The notes: generated from the letters alone by a model not told the origin. Shown: positions 1 to 9,290, counted from the stretch's first letter. The stretch is 64,000 bases of DNA from Fluviicola sp. (GCF_039596395.1 NZ_JBCNJT010000001.1:1151315-1215314), one strand, 5' to 3'. A program made the numbers and translations.

Positions 1-3000
1 ATATAATTACTCGTTCCGTAGGTTGTCCAGTAATAGGAATTGGCATCGTTCGGGAAATGGAAGGTAAACACATCGTTTGCACAGAAAACCGTATCCGGTA
101 AGATGTCCAGGCTCGGAACCGGTGATAGGGGAACAAAAACCGTATCCAGGTAAACACAGCCCATGTCATCCCAGGTTCTTAGGTAGAAATTCCCGGAGTT
201 TTGCTGACTCAAAGTAAATGCAAGCGGATTGTTTGCTGAGTTTCCGAATGGAGTGATCCAAAACACACTGTCGGAAGTAGTGTTTACGCTCAGATTTCCG
301 CTTGTTCCCGGACAATAATTCGGGAAGTTGATACTGGTAGTCAGGTCGTAAACAGACGTATTTACAATCAACGTGGCACTTTGCGTCTGACAGCCAAATT
401 CATCGACAGCAGTTACGGTAATCGGCGTATAAGTCTGGTTTCCGTAAACCGTTAATTCGTCGTTCGTGATTGTTCCGAAGCTGCCCGTCCAAACTACCGA
501 AGTGAGATTGCTATTGGTCAAATGAGCAATTTCGGAGTCGAAGTAACAAACATTCAGTGTATCGTCAGCCAGGTTCAGCACTGCGGGAGAAATAATCCGG
601 ACGCTGTCTGTTTGAATGGTCGTGAAGCAGGCATTGGACAATTCCACAGAGAATACATGATTCGCATTCAGGGTGGCAAACGGAATGGTGATCGGGTTGG
701 CAGAACCTAAGGAAACGCCATTGGAAAACCATTCCACATCATCCGTTGTGTTTACGTGGAATACACCGTCTTCATTGATACACAGGTTCGAATCGCCCAA
801 AATGGCTACTGCAATCGGTGGAGTCGAAATGATTACCGATACCAGGGAATAACTGAATCCGCAAACGCTGTTCGGCGCTGTATTAGAGATGAGGAAATTC
901 GTATCCTGCTGCACATTGGTCAAATTGATCGTTGTTCCGGTGAAAACAGGTGTTGTGTCCAGTGAATACCAGATAATCGTATTGGAGTTGGTGAGTGTTG
1001 CGTTGTCTCCCGGACAAATGGTCTGTGAAGGAATCGTTGGCGGCGCACTTCCCGGAACGTTGGTTACCGTGATGGCATTTGTTTGTGCCGTACAGCCTGC
1101 GCTGTTTGTTACCAGGGCAGAGTAAGTGCCGTCTGTTACCGTGCTGTATGAATTTCCGGAAATGTCGCCGTTCATCCATTCGTAGGTTCCTCCCGGATAC
1201 GATCCGGTGAAAATAGCCGTGTCTCCGTAGCAGAGGATCGAATCACTGACAGAAATGGAGGCTGTAAACGAACCGTTTATGATGACTACGGTATCCGCAG
1301 TGGTGATTCCGCACTGGGTAATTTGTACGATGTAAGTTCCGGGCGTGCTTGTGGTAATGTGATCGCTCGTTGACCCGTTGTTCCATTGGAAAGTAGCATT
1401 CCCCGAATAGCTGATCTGGATATCTACCGGTTGGTTGTCGCAAATAGTTGCGCCCGGTGAAACAGCGATAGAAGGAGTGGAGTATTCGAATACCTCAAAC
1501 GGAGGAGTAGTTAGAACACATCCGTCGGCATCCGTTACATTACACACATAGCTTCCGATCTGGTCGGTATAACATTGGGAAGTCAAAGACAAAGTATCTC
1601 CGTTCGAACCGAACCACATGTATGAGGTAAACAGGTTGGGAACAGTCATCAACAATGAATCGGAAGGACAAATAACGGCGTCTCCGGGAGAAGTGATGTT
1701 CGGAGCTACTTTTACTCCTACATACTGATTGAAGCTCAGGAAGGAACTACAGCCCGTGAGGGAATCTGTTAGTGATCCGGAGTAGTTGTACCATCCCGGA
1801 GCATTGACCTCAATACTATCCGCATTGTTGCTCCACAAAATATTGGAACCCGACCAGTTTAAGTTGGGATTCGGGTTGGTGGCAACCAGGAAAGTAGATT
1901 CATTCGGGCAGAGCAGGCTGGATCCCGTAATAGTTGTTCCCCAGCTCGGATTCGGATTGACCTTGATGTAGAACTGGCGGGTGGCAGTATAAACAGTGGT
2001 ATCCAAACCGCACAAGTTGTCGTAACCTTTGACAACCTTGATGGTAACGGTGTACCAGCCTGTAGATACCGGTGTGAAAATAGTTGCAGCGGTATCGTAG
2101 TTGATGAACGAAGCGCCGTTAATGGTCCAGATCACCGTGTCGATCGGAGGAGAAACCATCGGGGAGAAATTTCCAAGCGGATTGACGATCAGATCGATTC
2201 CATGAAATTCTACCGGAATACCCTGACAAACAACAATGGAGTCGCCAGTAGGAACGGGTGTATTCATAGCAATGGAAAGCGATATGCTGTCGGGCTCTTC
2301 TGCAACGTCCTGTTCAAATGTAAAGCTTCCGATATTGATACAATATTGATTGACAGCCTGTACAAAATACTGGTATTCCTGGTTCAGGGTATGCGGTCCC
2401 GGGCCACTGAACGAAACTACGTTCCCGATTGTTGTGATAGTTGTTCCGGGATCGATGTTGGTGTAGTTGATAATTGCGCCTTCCGGGTAGCAAAAATGAT
2501 AGTTGTTGTATTGCGGCCCGGGGTTATTGACATTGATACCATGATCGTCCGTTAAAAAAGGAAGATCCGGAATAGTTTCCTTGATTCCGTATATGGAGTC
2601 CATATCCATGTAACAGGCGTCGTCGCGCTCGTGCTCTATCCAGTACGTGCCAGTTGCAGAAATGATGTTTGTCTGTGTATGGGTTCCGTCGTACCAGGTG
2701 CTGGTGTAGCTTGGCCCGAAATGCGGGTATGTCAATGTGCGGTAGTACAATTCCGCTTCGCTGCAAAAATGAACGGTATCTCCGTTTGCAGAGAGTGTGA
2801 CATAATTAGCAGCCTCGTATGCACTGAGATATCCTGCCAGAGAATCGGAAGTCGGTACGGAATAATAGTTGTAGTTCCCGTAATTGGCATTCACCTGGTT
2901 GCTTAAAAAAGAGTTCCGGCTTTGATCCCCCACCAAGTAAACATGATAAGGTTCCATAGCCAAATAGGGATTGAACGTAAAATTGTCGTATCCGAGGGAA

Positions 3001-4334
3001 GCTGCTACCGGAAGGAAATTCAAATCATCCGTATAACTTCCGCAAAGCAGCGGATTGTCATTTTGTTTCACCGCAACGCCTTTTCCTTCATCGTCCAGTT
3101 TACTTCCGAATTGTTTGATGTAGGTGCGGGAGCCGCTGTTGGATACTTTCAACAGGTAAGGATCTCTGAACCCGACAGAATTAAACAAAGTTTCCGTGCT
3201 GTCCTGTATTTGGGAAAGATCACATTTGAAATAACCGGTTACGTATATGCTGTTTCCGGGGTCAATGGAAAGGGTTCGTGCGGAAAGTTCATTGTCCGAT
3301 CCGAGTGTATTGTTCCAGATGTATTGACCGGGATTGCTCGTTTTCAGTACGAAAATCTGTTTGTCATAAGGATTTTGGATGCTGTTGCTGCCATTGATGT
3401 CGTAGTAAAGCATGTTTCCCAGGAAATCCCCCACAACGATCGGTTCGTTATTCTGGTTGACTTCCACATCGTAAGGCATCACGTAGCCGGCTTTCATTAA
3501 GTTCATGAATTGGACCTGTCCTGCAGGATTCAGTTTACAGAGAAACCCGACATTTATCCCGTTATTGACATAGGTATTTGATGCAAACGTGAGGGTATTG
3601 GAAAACTGCCCGGTAAAGAAAATGTTATTCGAAGCATCAACCGCTACGGAAAGTCCCCGGTCGTCCAGGTTCGCATTTCCACTCAAAGACCAAACGGGTG
3701 CTCCGGCGGAAGTATATTTGGCAATAAACAAGTCAAAAGAAGGCTGGCCGGTATTTACATCGTTTGTGCTGGTGAAAGTATTGGCACCGATAGTTGCCGT
3801 TCCCTGGAATTCACCTGTGAGGATGACATTATTGGCATTGTCGACAGTTACTTTATAAGAGTTGTCGGGTGAACTTCCTCCTTCTTTTCTTGCCCAGAGT
3901 ACGTTTCCTGCAGGATCCAGTTTTACGATGAAAATATCTTTGGAATTGGAACTGGAAACAAGCGTGGTGCTTCCAAAACTAACGCTTCCGAAAAACGAAC
4001 CGGTAACGACGATGTTCTGATCGGGCCCAACTGCCAGGTCAACAGCCCGGTCCGCTCCCAATCCTCCGAATTGCTTTATCCAGATGATTGCTCCTGAAGC
4101 CGAATATTTGGCAACGTAAGCATCGGTGTTTCCCTGTGTGCCTGAAAGGGAAGTAGACGGCCCGAAAGATGTTTGCCCGGAAAAGTAACCTGCAACGTAG
4201 GATTCATTGGCGGTATTTAGCTCGATATCTACAGCTTCGTTGGTCGTTTGGCTGAATGTACTGGCTCCCCAGGTTTGGGACCAGCTCCAGGATACCGAAA
4301 AACAAAGTGAGCAAATAATGATGATTAGCTTCAT
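1..4334 (-). CDS. Giant cell-surface adhesin, beta-propeller plus Ig-like repeats (C-terminus outside window)
   Basis: The reading frame is open from an ATG at 4334 to the left edge, so about 1,444 residues are visible and the C-terminus is missing. It opens with a signal peptide (MKLIIIICSLCFSVSWSWSQ). Residues of about 25-440 are SBBP-like beta-propeller repeats of the type 'AGNVLWARK.GG....Y.V.VD..NN...TG.F'. From about residue 480 onward come tandem Ig-like/PKD-like modules with recurring 'G.YWIE', 'G.Y.V.V' and 'C.G' motifs. Such proteins are exported by the T9SS and usually end in a gliding-type or type A sorting domain, which would lie outside the window. Its upstream neighbour in transcription is a PorP/SprF-family protein, a common partner of SprB-like adhesins. 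The adhesin role is inferred. Confidence 0.9.
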   Translation of the reverse strand, partial: MKLIIIICSLCFSVSWSWSQTWGASTFSQTTNEAVDIELNTANESYVAGYFSGQTSFGPSTSLSGTQGNTDAYVAKYSASGAIIWIKQFGGLGADRAVDLAVGPDQNIVVTGSFFGSVSFGSTTLVSSSNSKDIFIVKLDPAGNVLWARKEGGSSPDNSYKVTVDNANNVILTGEFQGTATIGANTFTSTNDVNTGQPSFDLFIAKYTSAGAPVWSLSGNANLDDRGLSVAVDASNNIFFTGQFSNTLTFASNTYVNNGINVGFLCKLNPAGQVQFMNLMKAGYVMPYDVEVNQNNEPIVVGDFLGNMLYYDINGSNSIQNPYDKQIFVLKTSNPGQYIWNNTLGSDNELSARTLSIDPGNSIYVTGYFKCDLSQIQDSTETLFNSVGFRDPYLLKVSNSGSRTYIKQFGSKLDDEGKGVAVKQNDNPLLCGSYTDDLNFLPVAASLGYDNFTFNPYLAMEPYHVYLVGDQSRNSFLSNQVNANYGNYNYYSVPTSDSLAGYLSAYEAANYVTLSANGDTVHFCSEAELYYRTLTYPHFGPSYTSTWYDGTHTQTNIISATGTYWIEHERDDACYMDMDSIYGIKETIPDLPFLTDDHGINVNNPGPQYNNYHFCYPEGAIINYTNIDPGTTITTIGNVVSFSGPGPHTLNQEYQYFVQAVNQYCINIGSFTFEQDVAEEPDSISLSIAMNTPVPTGDSIVVCQGIPVEFHGIDLIVNPLGNFSPMVSPPIDTVIWTINGASFINYDTAATIFTPVSTGWYTVTIKVVKGYDNLCGLDTTVYTATRQFYIKVNPNPSWGTTITGSSLLCPNESTFLVATNPNPNLNWSGSNILWSNNADSIEVNAPGWYNYSGSLTDSLTGCSSFLSFNQYVGVKVAPNITSPGDAVICPSDSLLMTVPNLFTSYMWFGSNGDTLSLTSQCYTDQIGSYVCNVTDADGCVLTTPPFEVFEYSTPSIAVSPGATICDNQPVDIQISYSGNATFQWNNGSTSDHITTSTPGTYIVQITQCGITTADTVVIINGSFTASISVSDSILCYGDTAIFTGSYPGGTYEWMNGDISGNSYSTVTDGTYSALVTNSAGCTAQTNAITVTNVPGSAPPTIPSQTICPGDNATLTNSNTIIWYSLDTTPVFTGTTINLTNVQQDTNFLISNTAPNSVCGFSYSLVSVIISTPPIAVAILGDSNLCINEDGVFHVNTTDDVEWFSNGVSLGSANPITIPFATLNANHVFSVELSNACFTTIQTDSVRIISPAVLNLADDTLNVCYFDSEIAHLTNSNLTSVVWTGSFGTITNDELTVYGNQTYTPITVTAVDEFGCQTQSATLIVNTSVYDLTTSINFPNYCPGTSGNLSVNTTSDSVFWITPFGNSANNPLAFTLSQQNSGNFYLRTWDDMGCVYLDTVFVPLSPVPSLDILPDTVFCANDVFTFHFPNDANSYYWTTYGTSNY

Positions 4335-4669
4335 GGTATTAGCGATTTTACAGGATAAAGACGCGGGAAACCACAAAAAGTTGGACAGGCGAAGAAGTCT
4401 TTTTTTCGCTGTAGTATTCGGGTTTAGCGTAGGGCTCAAAATAATAGTTCTCAACTTACTGTTATTAAATCCGTTAGTTTGGAAAAAAGGAAATAACGAA
4501 TGTTGAAGAGCGTGTTCTATCCGGTCAATGCTGTAGGAAAGATAATCATTCCTGACTCACTAACAGACGGTTTTTGTTCAGAAAAGGTTGCCCGAACGAA
4601 AAAATCAGACACATCTTTCCGCTTTGTTAGAAGAATCACGAAATAATTGAAATGAATTGTTTTTTGCTG
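4335..4669. other. Intergenic leader of the giant adhesin gene
   Basis: This 335-base stretch separates the PorP/SprF stop from the adhesin start, both on the minus strand. It should hold the adhesin promoter and 5' leader. I found no exact minus-strand TAnnTTTG element and no convincing hairpin or small gene. An open frame that enters this stretch on the plus strand is mostly antisense to the adhesin and shows no protein-like features. Confidence 0.5.
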
Positions 4670-5536
4670 TCAAAAGCGGTATGATACCAATAAATCCATG
4701 TTGTAGTCACTGAAAATGAGTGAGTAGTCGAAAGACGCCCCGGCCTGGAAATGCTTCCCGATATTTCCCCGGAGGGCAAAAATGTTCCGAAGCTCCAAAA
4801 TACGCATGGCGTAGGAAACGCTCACTTTCTGGAAGAGTCCCAGGTTTAAACCTGCGTCGACGTTCCAGTTCCGTTCTTTGTAAAACAGGAAGAAAGGCGC
4901 CAATTCGACTTTGCGTTTAAACAATCCGAAGTTATAGGAAAGGTTCCCGTAAATTTCCCGCTGGTCTTTGATCAGGTCTAATCCATTTACTTTGACCGAA
5001 CTTGCAAAAAGGTTTTTGGTTGCGAATCCCAACGTTAACCCTTTTACCTGGTATTGAATGCCGAGATCCAGGTCGGCATTTAGTTTGAGCCGGGCCGAAG
5101 GCGGGGAGGAAATTTGCCCCAGTTTGTCCCAATTGATCGCATTGAAGTTGAATACTGTTCGTGCACCCAGGTTCAGCCTGCTGGATTTTCCCCAGCGGAA
5201 CATGCGCGTATACCCGAGGTAAATAATATTCCGGCTGTAAAAAGAGTACCCGTCGTAGATGTATGAGGCATTGACCGAATTCTTGGCGTTCAGGTTGTAA
5301 ATGTGATTGAAGTAGAGGTTTACCGGTTTTACCCACACTTCGTCATTTTCAGCAGGAACGTATTTGTACTTCGCATAGGCTCCGAATGATGCACGGGAAG
5401 AAGTGTCTTCTATTCCGGCTGCAGTATTGTAATAATGCATGTTCCGGAAATAAATATTCGGACGCAGGGTGTTTTGAGCGAATAATCCGGCTGATGCGGA
5501 AAAGAGAATAAGTATAAACAGGCTGAATGTTCTCAT
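4670..5536 (-). CDS. PorP/SprF family type IX secretion-associated outer-membrane protein
   Basis: This 288-residue protein has a signal peptide (MRTFSLFILILFSASAGLFA) and then alternating aromatic beta-strands ending in '...LLVSYRF', the terminal Phe typical of an outer-membrane barrel. Features such as 'P.IYFRNMHYYNTAAG' near the N-terminus and 'LNLGARTVFNFNAINWDK' fit the PorP/SprF family (usual length about 300). Members act in the outer membrane and help secrete or attach particular T9SS cargo, often one encoded next door. It lies 4 bases downstream of the hydrolase lipoprotein gene and upstream of the giant adhesin, all on the minus strand. I infer that it serves that adhesin. Family confidence is high, partner assignment moderate. 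Confidence 0.85.
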   Translation of the reverse strand: MRTFSLFILILFSASAGLFAQNTLRPNIYFRNMHYYNTAAGIEDTSSRASFGAYAKYKYVPAENDEVWVKPVNLYFNHIYNLNAKNSVNASYIYDGYSFYSRNIIYLGYTRMFRWGKSSRLNLGARTVFNFNAINWDKLGQISSPPSARLKLNADLDLGIQYQVKGLTLGFATKNLFASSVKVNGLDLIKDQREIYGNLSYNFGLFKRKVELAPFFLFYKERNWNVDAGLNLGLFQKVSVSYAMRILELRNIFALRGNIGKHFQAGASFDYSLIFSDYNMDLLVSYRF

Positions 5537-5540
5537 GGGT

Positions 5541-6743
5541 TTATTTTAACGCATTAAAATCGTTGAGCGTATTTTGGGTGTAAAGCCCCACGTCGGAAAG
5601 GTGCGTGCCTCCTAAATAGGTGTACAGCGTGACATCTCCGCCGGCGTTGCCAAGTCCTTCCATAGCATCTGTAGCATTGTAATAATAAACGATCTCGTCC
5701 GCATCACCGTGGTGCAAAAAGACTTTCCCGACCGGGTTCCAGCCACTGCTGAATGTGTTGCGGTTAATGACCTGGTTCATGGCTGCATCCGAGCCGTCAA
5801 TAATGTTGGCAAGAAAATATGCTTTGAATGTCTGTGAAGGAATTTGGGAAGGAGTGAAGATGGCCGAATATTGATCATAAACCGGGTAGGAATAGAATTG
5901 ATCAGTCGGGCGTTTCAATTCCGGGCTGAATTTGTTCAGACTGTAAAGTCCCCAGGAGAAAATATTGTTGGTAATCAACTCTTCATCTTTCCTGGAAAGA
6001 ATATCGTCCATAAAACCTCTTAGATTGTAAGGCCCTGCCAATGATGAACTTGCCGTAACCGTAAATTCCGAAGCGTATTGTTCCTGGATAAATTTGTGTG
6101 CCGAAAGAGAAGCTCCGCCACCCTGCGACCAACCCGAAAGGAATAAACGATTGTCGTAGGTAATTCCTTTTTCCGCCAGGAATTGTTTTACTGCCAACAA
6201 TCCGTCAATATTGGATTTGAACAATTCATCGTAAGCCAGGTAAGGATGTTCTTTGTTTTCGGTAGCTCCGAAACCGATGTAATCCGGGAGAAAGACAATG
6301 TATCCCGCCGAAGCCCATGCCAGGCCAATGTTGCGCGTTTCGATGAAATTATTGCCCTGGCCTTCGTAATTGGAAGGGGTTTCGTATTTGGATTCGTAGA
6401 AAGCACTTAAGTTGATGGGGATTTGCGTTCCGTGAAAATAGGCAATGAGGTACGCAGAATCCACATGCTCCGGAACAAGCAGCAGCCCGCGGGAATTGAT
6501 CTGTTTTCCTTCGTAGATCGTCCGGTAGGTGATGGAATAATAATTCACACCGTTCTGCACAATATCCTGGGCGTCGAATTCATTGATCCGCGGTACAATT
6601 CCACTTTCGGGAATAGTGCCTTTCAGATTATACTCGATGAGTGTTCCGCGTTCCTTGTATTCAAGTTCAGCAATTTTCTTTTTGCAGGATTGAGTTCCAA
6701 GAAGGAACAAAATTACCAGTATCCGGGTAGAAAGCGTTTTCAT
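5541..6743 (-). CDS. Alpha/beta-hydrolase lipoprotein (secretory lipase/esterase-like)
   Basis: This 400-residue protein begins with a lipoprotein signal peptide ending at Cys20 (LLGTQSC), so it is probably anchored in the outer or inner membrane. The catalytic triad of an alpha/beta hydrolase can be read: nucleophile Ser206 in GWSQGG, an acidic residue at Asp347 or Asp349 in HHGDADE, and His381 in GGTHLS. 'FLPDYIGFGAT' near residue 151 is typical of secretory lipases and related esterases. Such enzymes hydrolyse esters or peptides outside the cytoplasm; the substrate cannot be told. It is the first gene of a likely two-gene operon with the PorP/SprF gene 4 bases downstream, and is divergent from the T9SS cargo gene at 6958. 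Confidence 0.85.
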   Translation of the reverse strand: MKTLSTRILVILFLLGTQSCKKKIAELEYKERGTLIEYNLKGTIPESGIVPRINEFDAQDIVQNGVNYYSITYRTIYEGKQINSRGLLLVPEHVDSAYLIAYFHGTQIPINLSAFYESKYETPSNYEGQGNNFIETRNIGLAWASAGYIVFLPDYIGFGATENKEHPYLAYDELFKSNIDGLLAVKQFLAEKGITYDNRLFLSGWSQGGGASLSAHKFIQEQYASEFTVTASSSLAGPYNLRGFMDDILSRKDEELITNNIFSWGLYSLNKFSPELKRPTDQFYSYPVYDQYSAIFTPSQIPSQTFKAYFLANIIDGSDAAMNQVINRNTFSSGWNPVGKVFLHHGDADEIVYYYNATDAMEGLGNAGGDVTLYTYLGGTHLSDVGLYTQNTLNDFNALK

Positions 6744-6928
6744 AAGAAATATATACTTGCAACTAAATATAGGTTACAAGTAATTCATATACAAAAACAG
6801 AACTTGATTTTCAGGAATTTTAACCAAATAATTACCCGGGTCTATTTTTTTATTGGTACATCTTTTCGTTTAAACGTGAATATTAGTTTGTTGGTCGAAA
6901 TTAAAAATCCGATGCACGCATAAAGGTG

Positions 6929-6936
6929 TATTTTTG
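6929..6936 (+). promoter_or_regulatory. Bacteroidota -7 promoter element (TATTTTTG)
   Basis: TATTTTTG matches the TAnnTTTG consensus of the Bacteroidota primary sigma factor and ends 21 bases before the ATG at 6958. No TTG was found at the expected -33 distance, so this is supported by one box only. Confidence 0.5.
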
Positions 6937-6957
6937 CAGTGAATTTAATCTTCTGAA

Positions 6958-8019
6958 ATGCGTAAGAGTCTGAAACCAGCAATGCTGGGCTTCATGGTAA
7001 GCCTGTATTCCCTTTTTTTTGTAAATCAGTTACATGCACAATGTTCCGTTGTTTCTGCAAACGGATATGTAGTCAATGTATCCATTATTCCTAAAACGAT
7101 CGTGGTCAGTTCTTCGAATTGTCCGTGGGGATATAACTACAACGTGAATTTCGATTACAACATTTCGATTACAGGACCGGGAGCAGCGGCTCAGTACACG
7201 CTTCAGGCTTTGATCTATTGTGTGAACAACCAAATAAACGGAGCTTATTCATTGCCTTTGGGAGGAGGTTCAGGTTCTGCCGTAACGACTACCAATCCTT
7301 CTATTCCGCACAACGGAACGGCTTATGGCTACAATGCTCCTTACGTAAACTGTACCAATGCAACGGTTGCAACGATGCAATGTAATTCCATTGATCTGAT
7401 TATCCAGGGACCTGGAATTCCTTACCAGCAAATTCATTGCAACAATACCATTTCGGTACTTCCGGTTGAATTCCTGTATCTGGAAGGAGAAAAGAAAGAA
7501 AACGGGAATTTGCTAACCTGGGCGGTAGAATCCGAAAGCCGGAACGATTATTTCACCCTTGAAACCAGTACAGACGGGACCAATTGGAAAGAATTTGCGA
7601 AAGTGAAAGGAGCCGGTAATTCGACTGAAGCAAAAACGTATACCTTCCTGGATACCAAGAACGGCAAGGAATCTACTTATTATAAATTGAGTCAAACGGA
7701 TTTCGACGGAACCCGTAACGAACTGGCTTTAAAATTCATCCCGCAGAGCGAAGTAGAGTTCCGTGTGTATCCGAATCCGTCTTCCGACAGCAAAGTACAT
7801 ATTGATTTCTCCAACACTTCGGATGATGAATCCTCTGTGACTGTCAAAAACGAATTGGGACAAATCGTGTTTCAGTCCGGTTTGGAAGCAGCCGAGAGAT
7901 CTGGCAAGAAGACCTATTACAGTACGGACCTGGATTTGGAACAACCTGCAGGAGTTTACCTGGTGGAAGTGTATTCGGGCAATCAAGTAGTGGAGCGGTC
8001 GAAGCTTGTTATCCGATGA
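6958..8019 (+). CDS. Secreted protein with type A T9SS C-terminal sorting domain
   Basis: This 353-residue protein has a signal peptide (cleavage after about MLGFMVSLYSLFFVNQLHAQ). Residues of about 30-165 form a Cys-containing beta-rich domain I do not recognise. Next, from about 165 to 255, comes the module 'LPVEFLYLEGEKKENGNLLTW...DYFTLETSTDG..W', common just before sorting domains. The end is a T9SS type A sorting domain: 'RVYPNPSSDSKVHIDF' through 'GVYLVEVYSGNQVVERSKLVIR'. It should be exported through the T9SS and cleaved or anchored at the surface. It is divergent from the hydrolase lipoprotein gene and is followed by a large palindrome. The function of the N-terminal part is unknown. 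Confidence 0.85.
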   Translation: MRKSLKPAMLGFMVSLYSLFFVNQLHAQCSVVSANGYVVNVSIIPKTIVVSSSNCPWGYNYNVNFDYNISITGPGAAAQYTLQALIYCVNNQINGAYSLPLGGGSGSAVTTTNPSIPHNGTAYGYNAPYVNCTNATVATMQCNSIDLIIQGPGIPYQQIHCNNTISVLPVEFLYLEGEKKENGNLLTWAVESESRNDYFTLETSTDGTNWKEFAKVKGAGNSTEAKTYTFLDTKNGKESTYYKLSQTDFDGTRNELALKFIPQSEVEFRVYPNPSSDSKVHIDFSNTSDDESSVTVKNELGQIVFQSGLEAAERSGKKTYYSTDLDLEQPAGVYLVEVYSGNQVVERSKLVIR

Positions 8020-8020
8020 T

Positions 8021-8091
8021 AAATTATCAATGATGAATGATTCAATTATCAAGAAGGTTTAATTTCTTGATAATTCATAATTGATAATTCA
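8021..8091. repeat. TTATCAA-type intergenic palindrome, copy A
   Basis: Directly after the stop of the T9SS cargo gene are imperfect inverted arms: AATTATCAAG on the left and CTTGATAATT on the right, with further outer pairing of AAATTATCAATGA against ATTGATAATT. Similar palindromes follow other genes here (12216, 14094, 14582). It could form a hairpin at the transcript end. Confidence 0.6.
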
Positions 8092-8124
8092 GAGTCCTGA
8101 CTCAATATTCCTAACTTCGGATCA

Positions 8125-8985
8125 ATGAAAGAAAAAGCGATTGTTCTTTGGTCGGGAGGAAAAGACTGCAACCTGGCTTTGCATTTGGCTAAGGAGGAAG
8201 GTTATGAGATTACGGCATTGGTCACGTTCTATTCCAAATCGACGGAATTCAGGGCGCATCCGAAAACGTGGATGGATCTGCAATCCAGATCTTTGGGAAT
8301 TCCACACCTTCTGCTGGAAATCGAAGAACCGTTTGCGGCCAATTACGAGATCCAATTGCGCAAACTGAAAAATCAACTGGGAATTTCAAGGGTTGTTTCG
8401 GGAGATATTTCAGAAGTACACGGAAACACCAATTGGGTCAGTGATCGCGCGGCAGCTGCCGGGCTGAATGTTTTTCTCCCGTTATGGCACAGGAAACGGG
8501 AAGAGGTGATGGATCTTTTGTTGAAATCACACTTCGAAGTAGTTCTGACACTCGTAAAATCTCCCTGGCTGAACGAATCAGTTGTGGGCAGAACGATCAA
8601 TCCGGAATTAATAGAAACATTCAAACTTCTTGGAAAAGAAAACGGATTGGATTTGTGCGGAGAAAAAGGGGAATACCATACGATGGCAGTAAACGGTCCG
8701 GGATATCGCTCACGTGTTTCCCTGAATAAGTACGAAGTTGTTCAACACGAAGAAATGTCTCATATGACGAAAATTGAACTTTCCCTGGACGGCGATTACG
8801 AAGTTCCTGCGCTTGAAAAGCATAAAATCTGCGTGACCTGCGGAATCCCTTTTTCCTGTTATACACAGGGCTGCTGGTGTGCCGAATTGCCCATGATCAT
8901 GCCGATGGAAAATATCACGGATTGTATGTGTCCGGTTTGTTTGAAAGCTGCGATTGATAAGAGATTAGGGCAAATACATAAATAG
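8125..8985 (+). CDS. Dph6/DUF71-like ATP pyrophosphatase fused to a Cys-rich CWC domain
   Basis: This 286-residue protein has an N-terminal PP-loop, SGGKD at residues 10-14, which binds ATP and activates substrates by adenylation. The segment LCGEKGEYHTMAVNGPG near residue 178 matches the DUF71/COG2102 family. Eukaryotic and archaeal members make the final amide of diphthamide; bacteria lack diphthamide, and bacterial members have been proposed to act in other amidations such as B12 salvage. The last 55 residues carry a separate cysteine-rich module (CVTCGIPFSCYTQGCWCAEL, then CMCPVC) of the CWC type, a likely metal site. A weak -7 box, TAACTTCG, lies just upstream. The stop codon TAG overlaps the terminal repeat of the palindromic element starting at 8984. 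The reaction in this organism is unknown. Confidence 0.85.
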   Translation: MKEKAIVLWSGGKDCNLALHLAKEEGYEITALVTFYSKSTEFRAHPKTWMDLQSRSLGIPHLLLEIEEPFAANYEIQLRKLKNQLGISRVVSGDISEVHGNTNWVSDRAAAAGLNVFLPLWHRKREEVMDLLLKSHFEVVLTLVKSPWLNESVVGRTINPELIETFKLLGKENGLDLCGEKGEYHTMAVNGPGYRSRVSLNKYEVVQHEEMSHMTKIELSLDGDYEVPALEKHKICVTCGIPFSCYTQGCWCAELPMIMPMENITDCMCPVCLKAAIDKRLGQIHK

Positions 8986-9243
8986 TAGGTGCGCGATTAA
9001 TCGGGAATTAATCACAATACGCACCCAGACTTAATGTCTCCCACAAATGCGCAAATTTTTAGCTCGGCTACCGCACTCGCGTTGAACTGTATAAATACAA
9101 AATTTTACAGTGTTTACAGGGTAAGAGGCGACCGGTAAGCGCCTCCAACATTTGTGCATTTATGGGAAAATATAATAAAGTTTTTATTGTAAAATGGTTT
9201 GGGTGCGAATAATACATATATCCTGATTAATCGCGCACCTACT
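8984..9243. mobile_element. MITE-like 260-bp palindromic element with 19-bp perfect terminal inverted repeats
   Basis: The left end AGTAGGTGCGCGATTAATC (8984-9002) is the exact reverse complement of the right end (9225-9243). The symmetry continues inward: CGCACCCA pairs with TGGGTGCG exactly 25 bases in on both sides, and TCCCACAAATGCGCAAAT resembles the reverse complement of the segment around 9149-9167. A separate hairpin, GAGGCG...CGCCTC, lies near the middle. No coding frame of note and no clear target-site duplication are present. A short remnant carrying the same terminus lies at 10148. Features fit a non-autonomous mobile element (MITE), though a structured RNA is also possible. Confidence 0.7.
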
Positions 9244-9290
9244 GGGTTTTATTCTATTTTTGTACTAATAAATTATTAGACTATTCTCAA

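Noticed and set aside
2202-3500. Several plus-strand open frames of 80-190 codons within the first 4.3 kb
   Set aside because: They are antisense to the long adhesin frame, lack protein-like composition and have no promoter or family features.
6423-6923. 166-codon plus-strand frame opposite the hydrolase gene
   Set aside because: It overlaps the hydrolase coding region antisense and extends into its promoter region; composition is not protein-like.
8984-9243. Insertion sequence
   Set aside because: The element has terminal inverted repeats but is too short for a transposase and has no coding frame, so it is called MITE-like.
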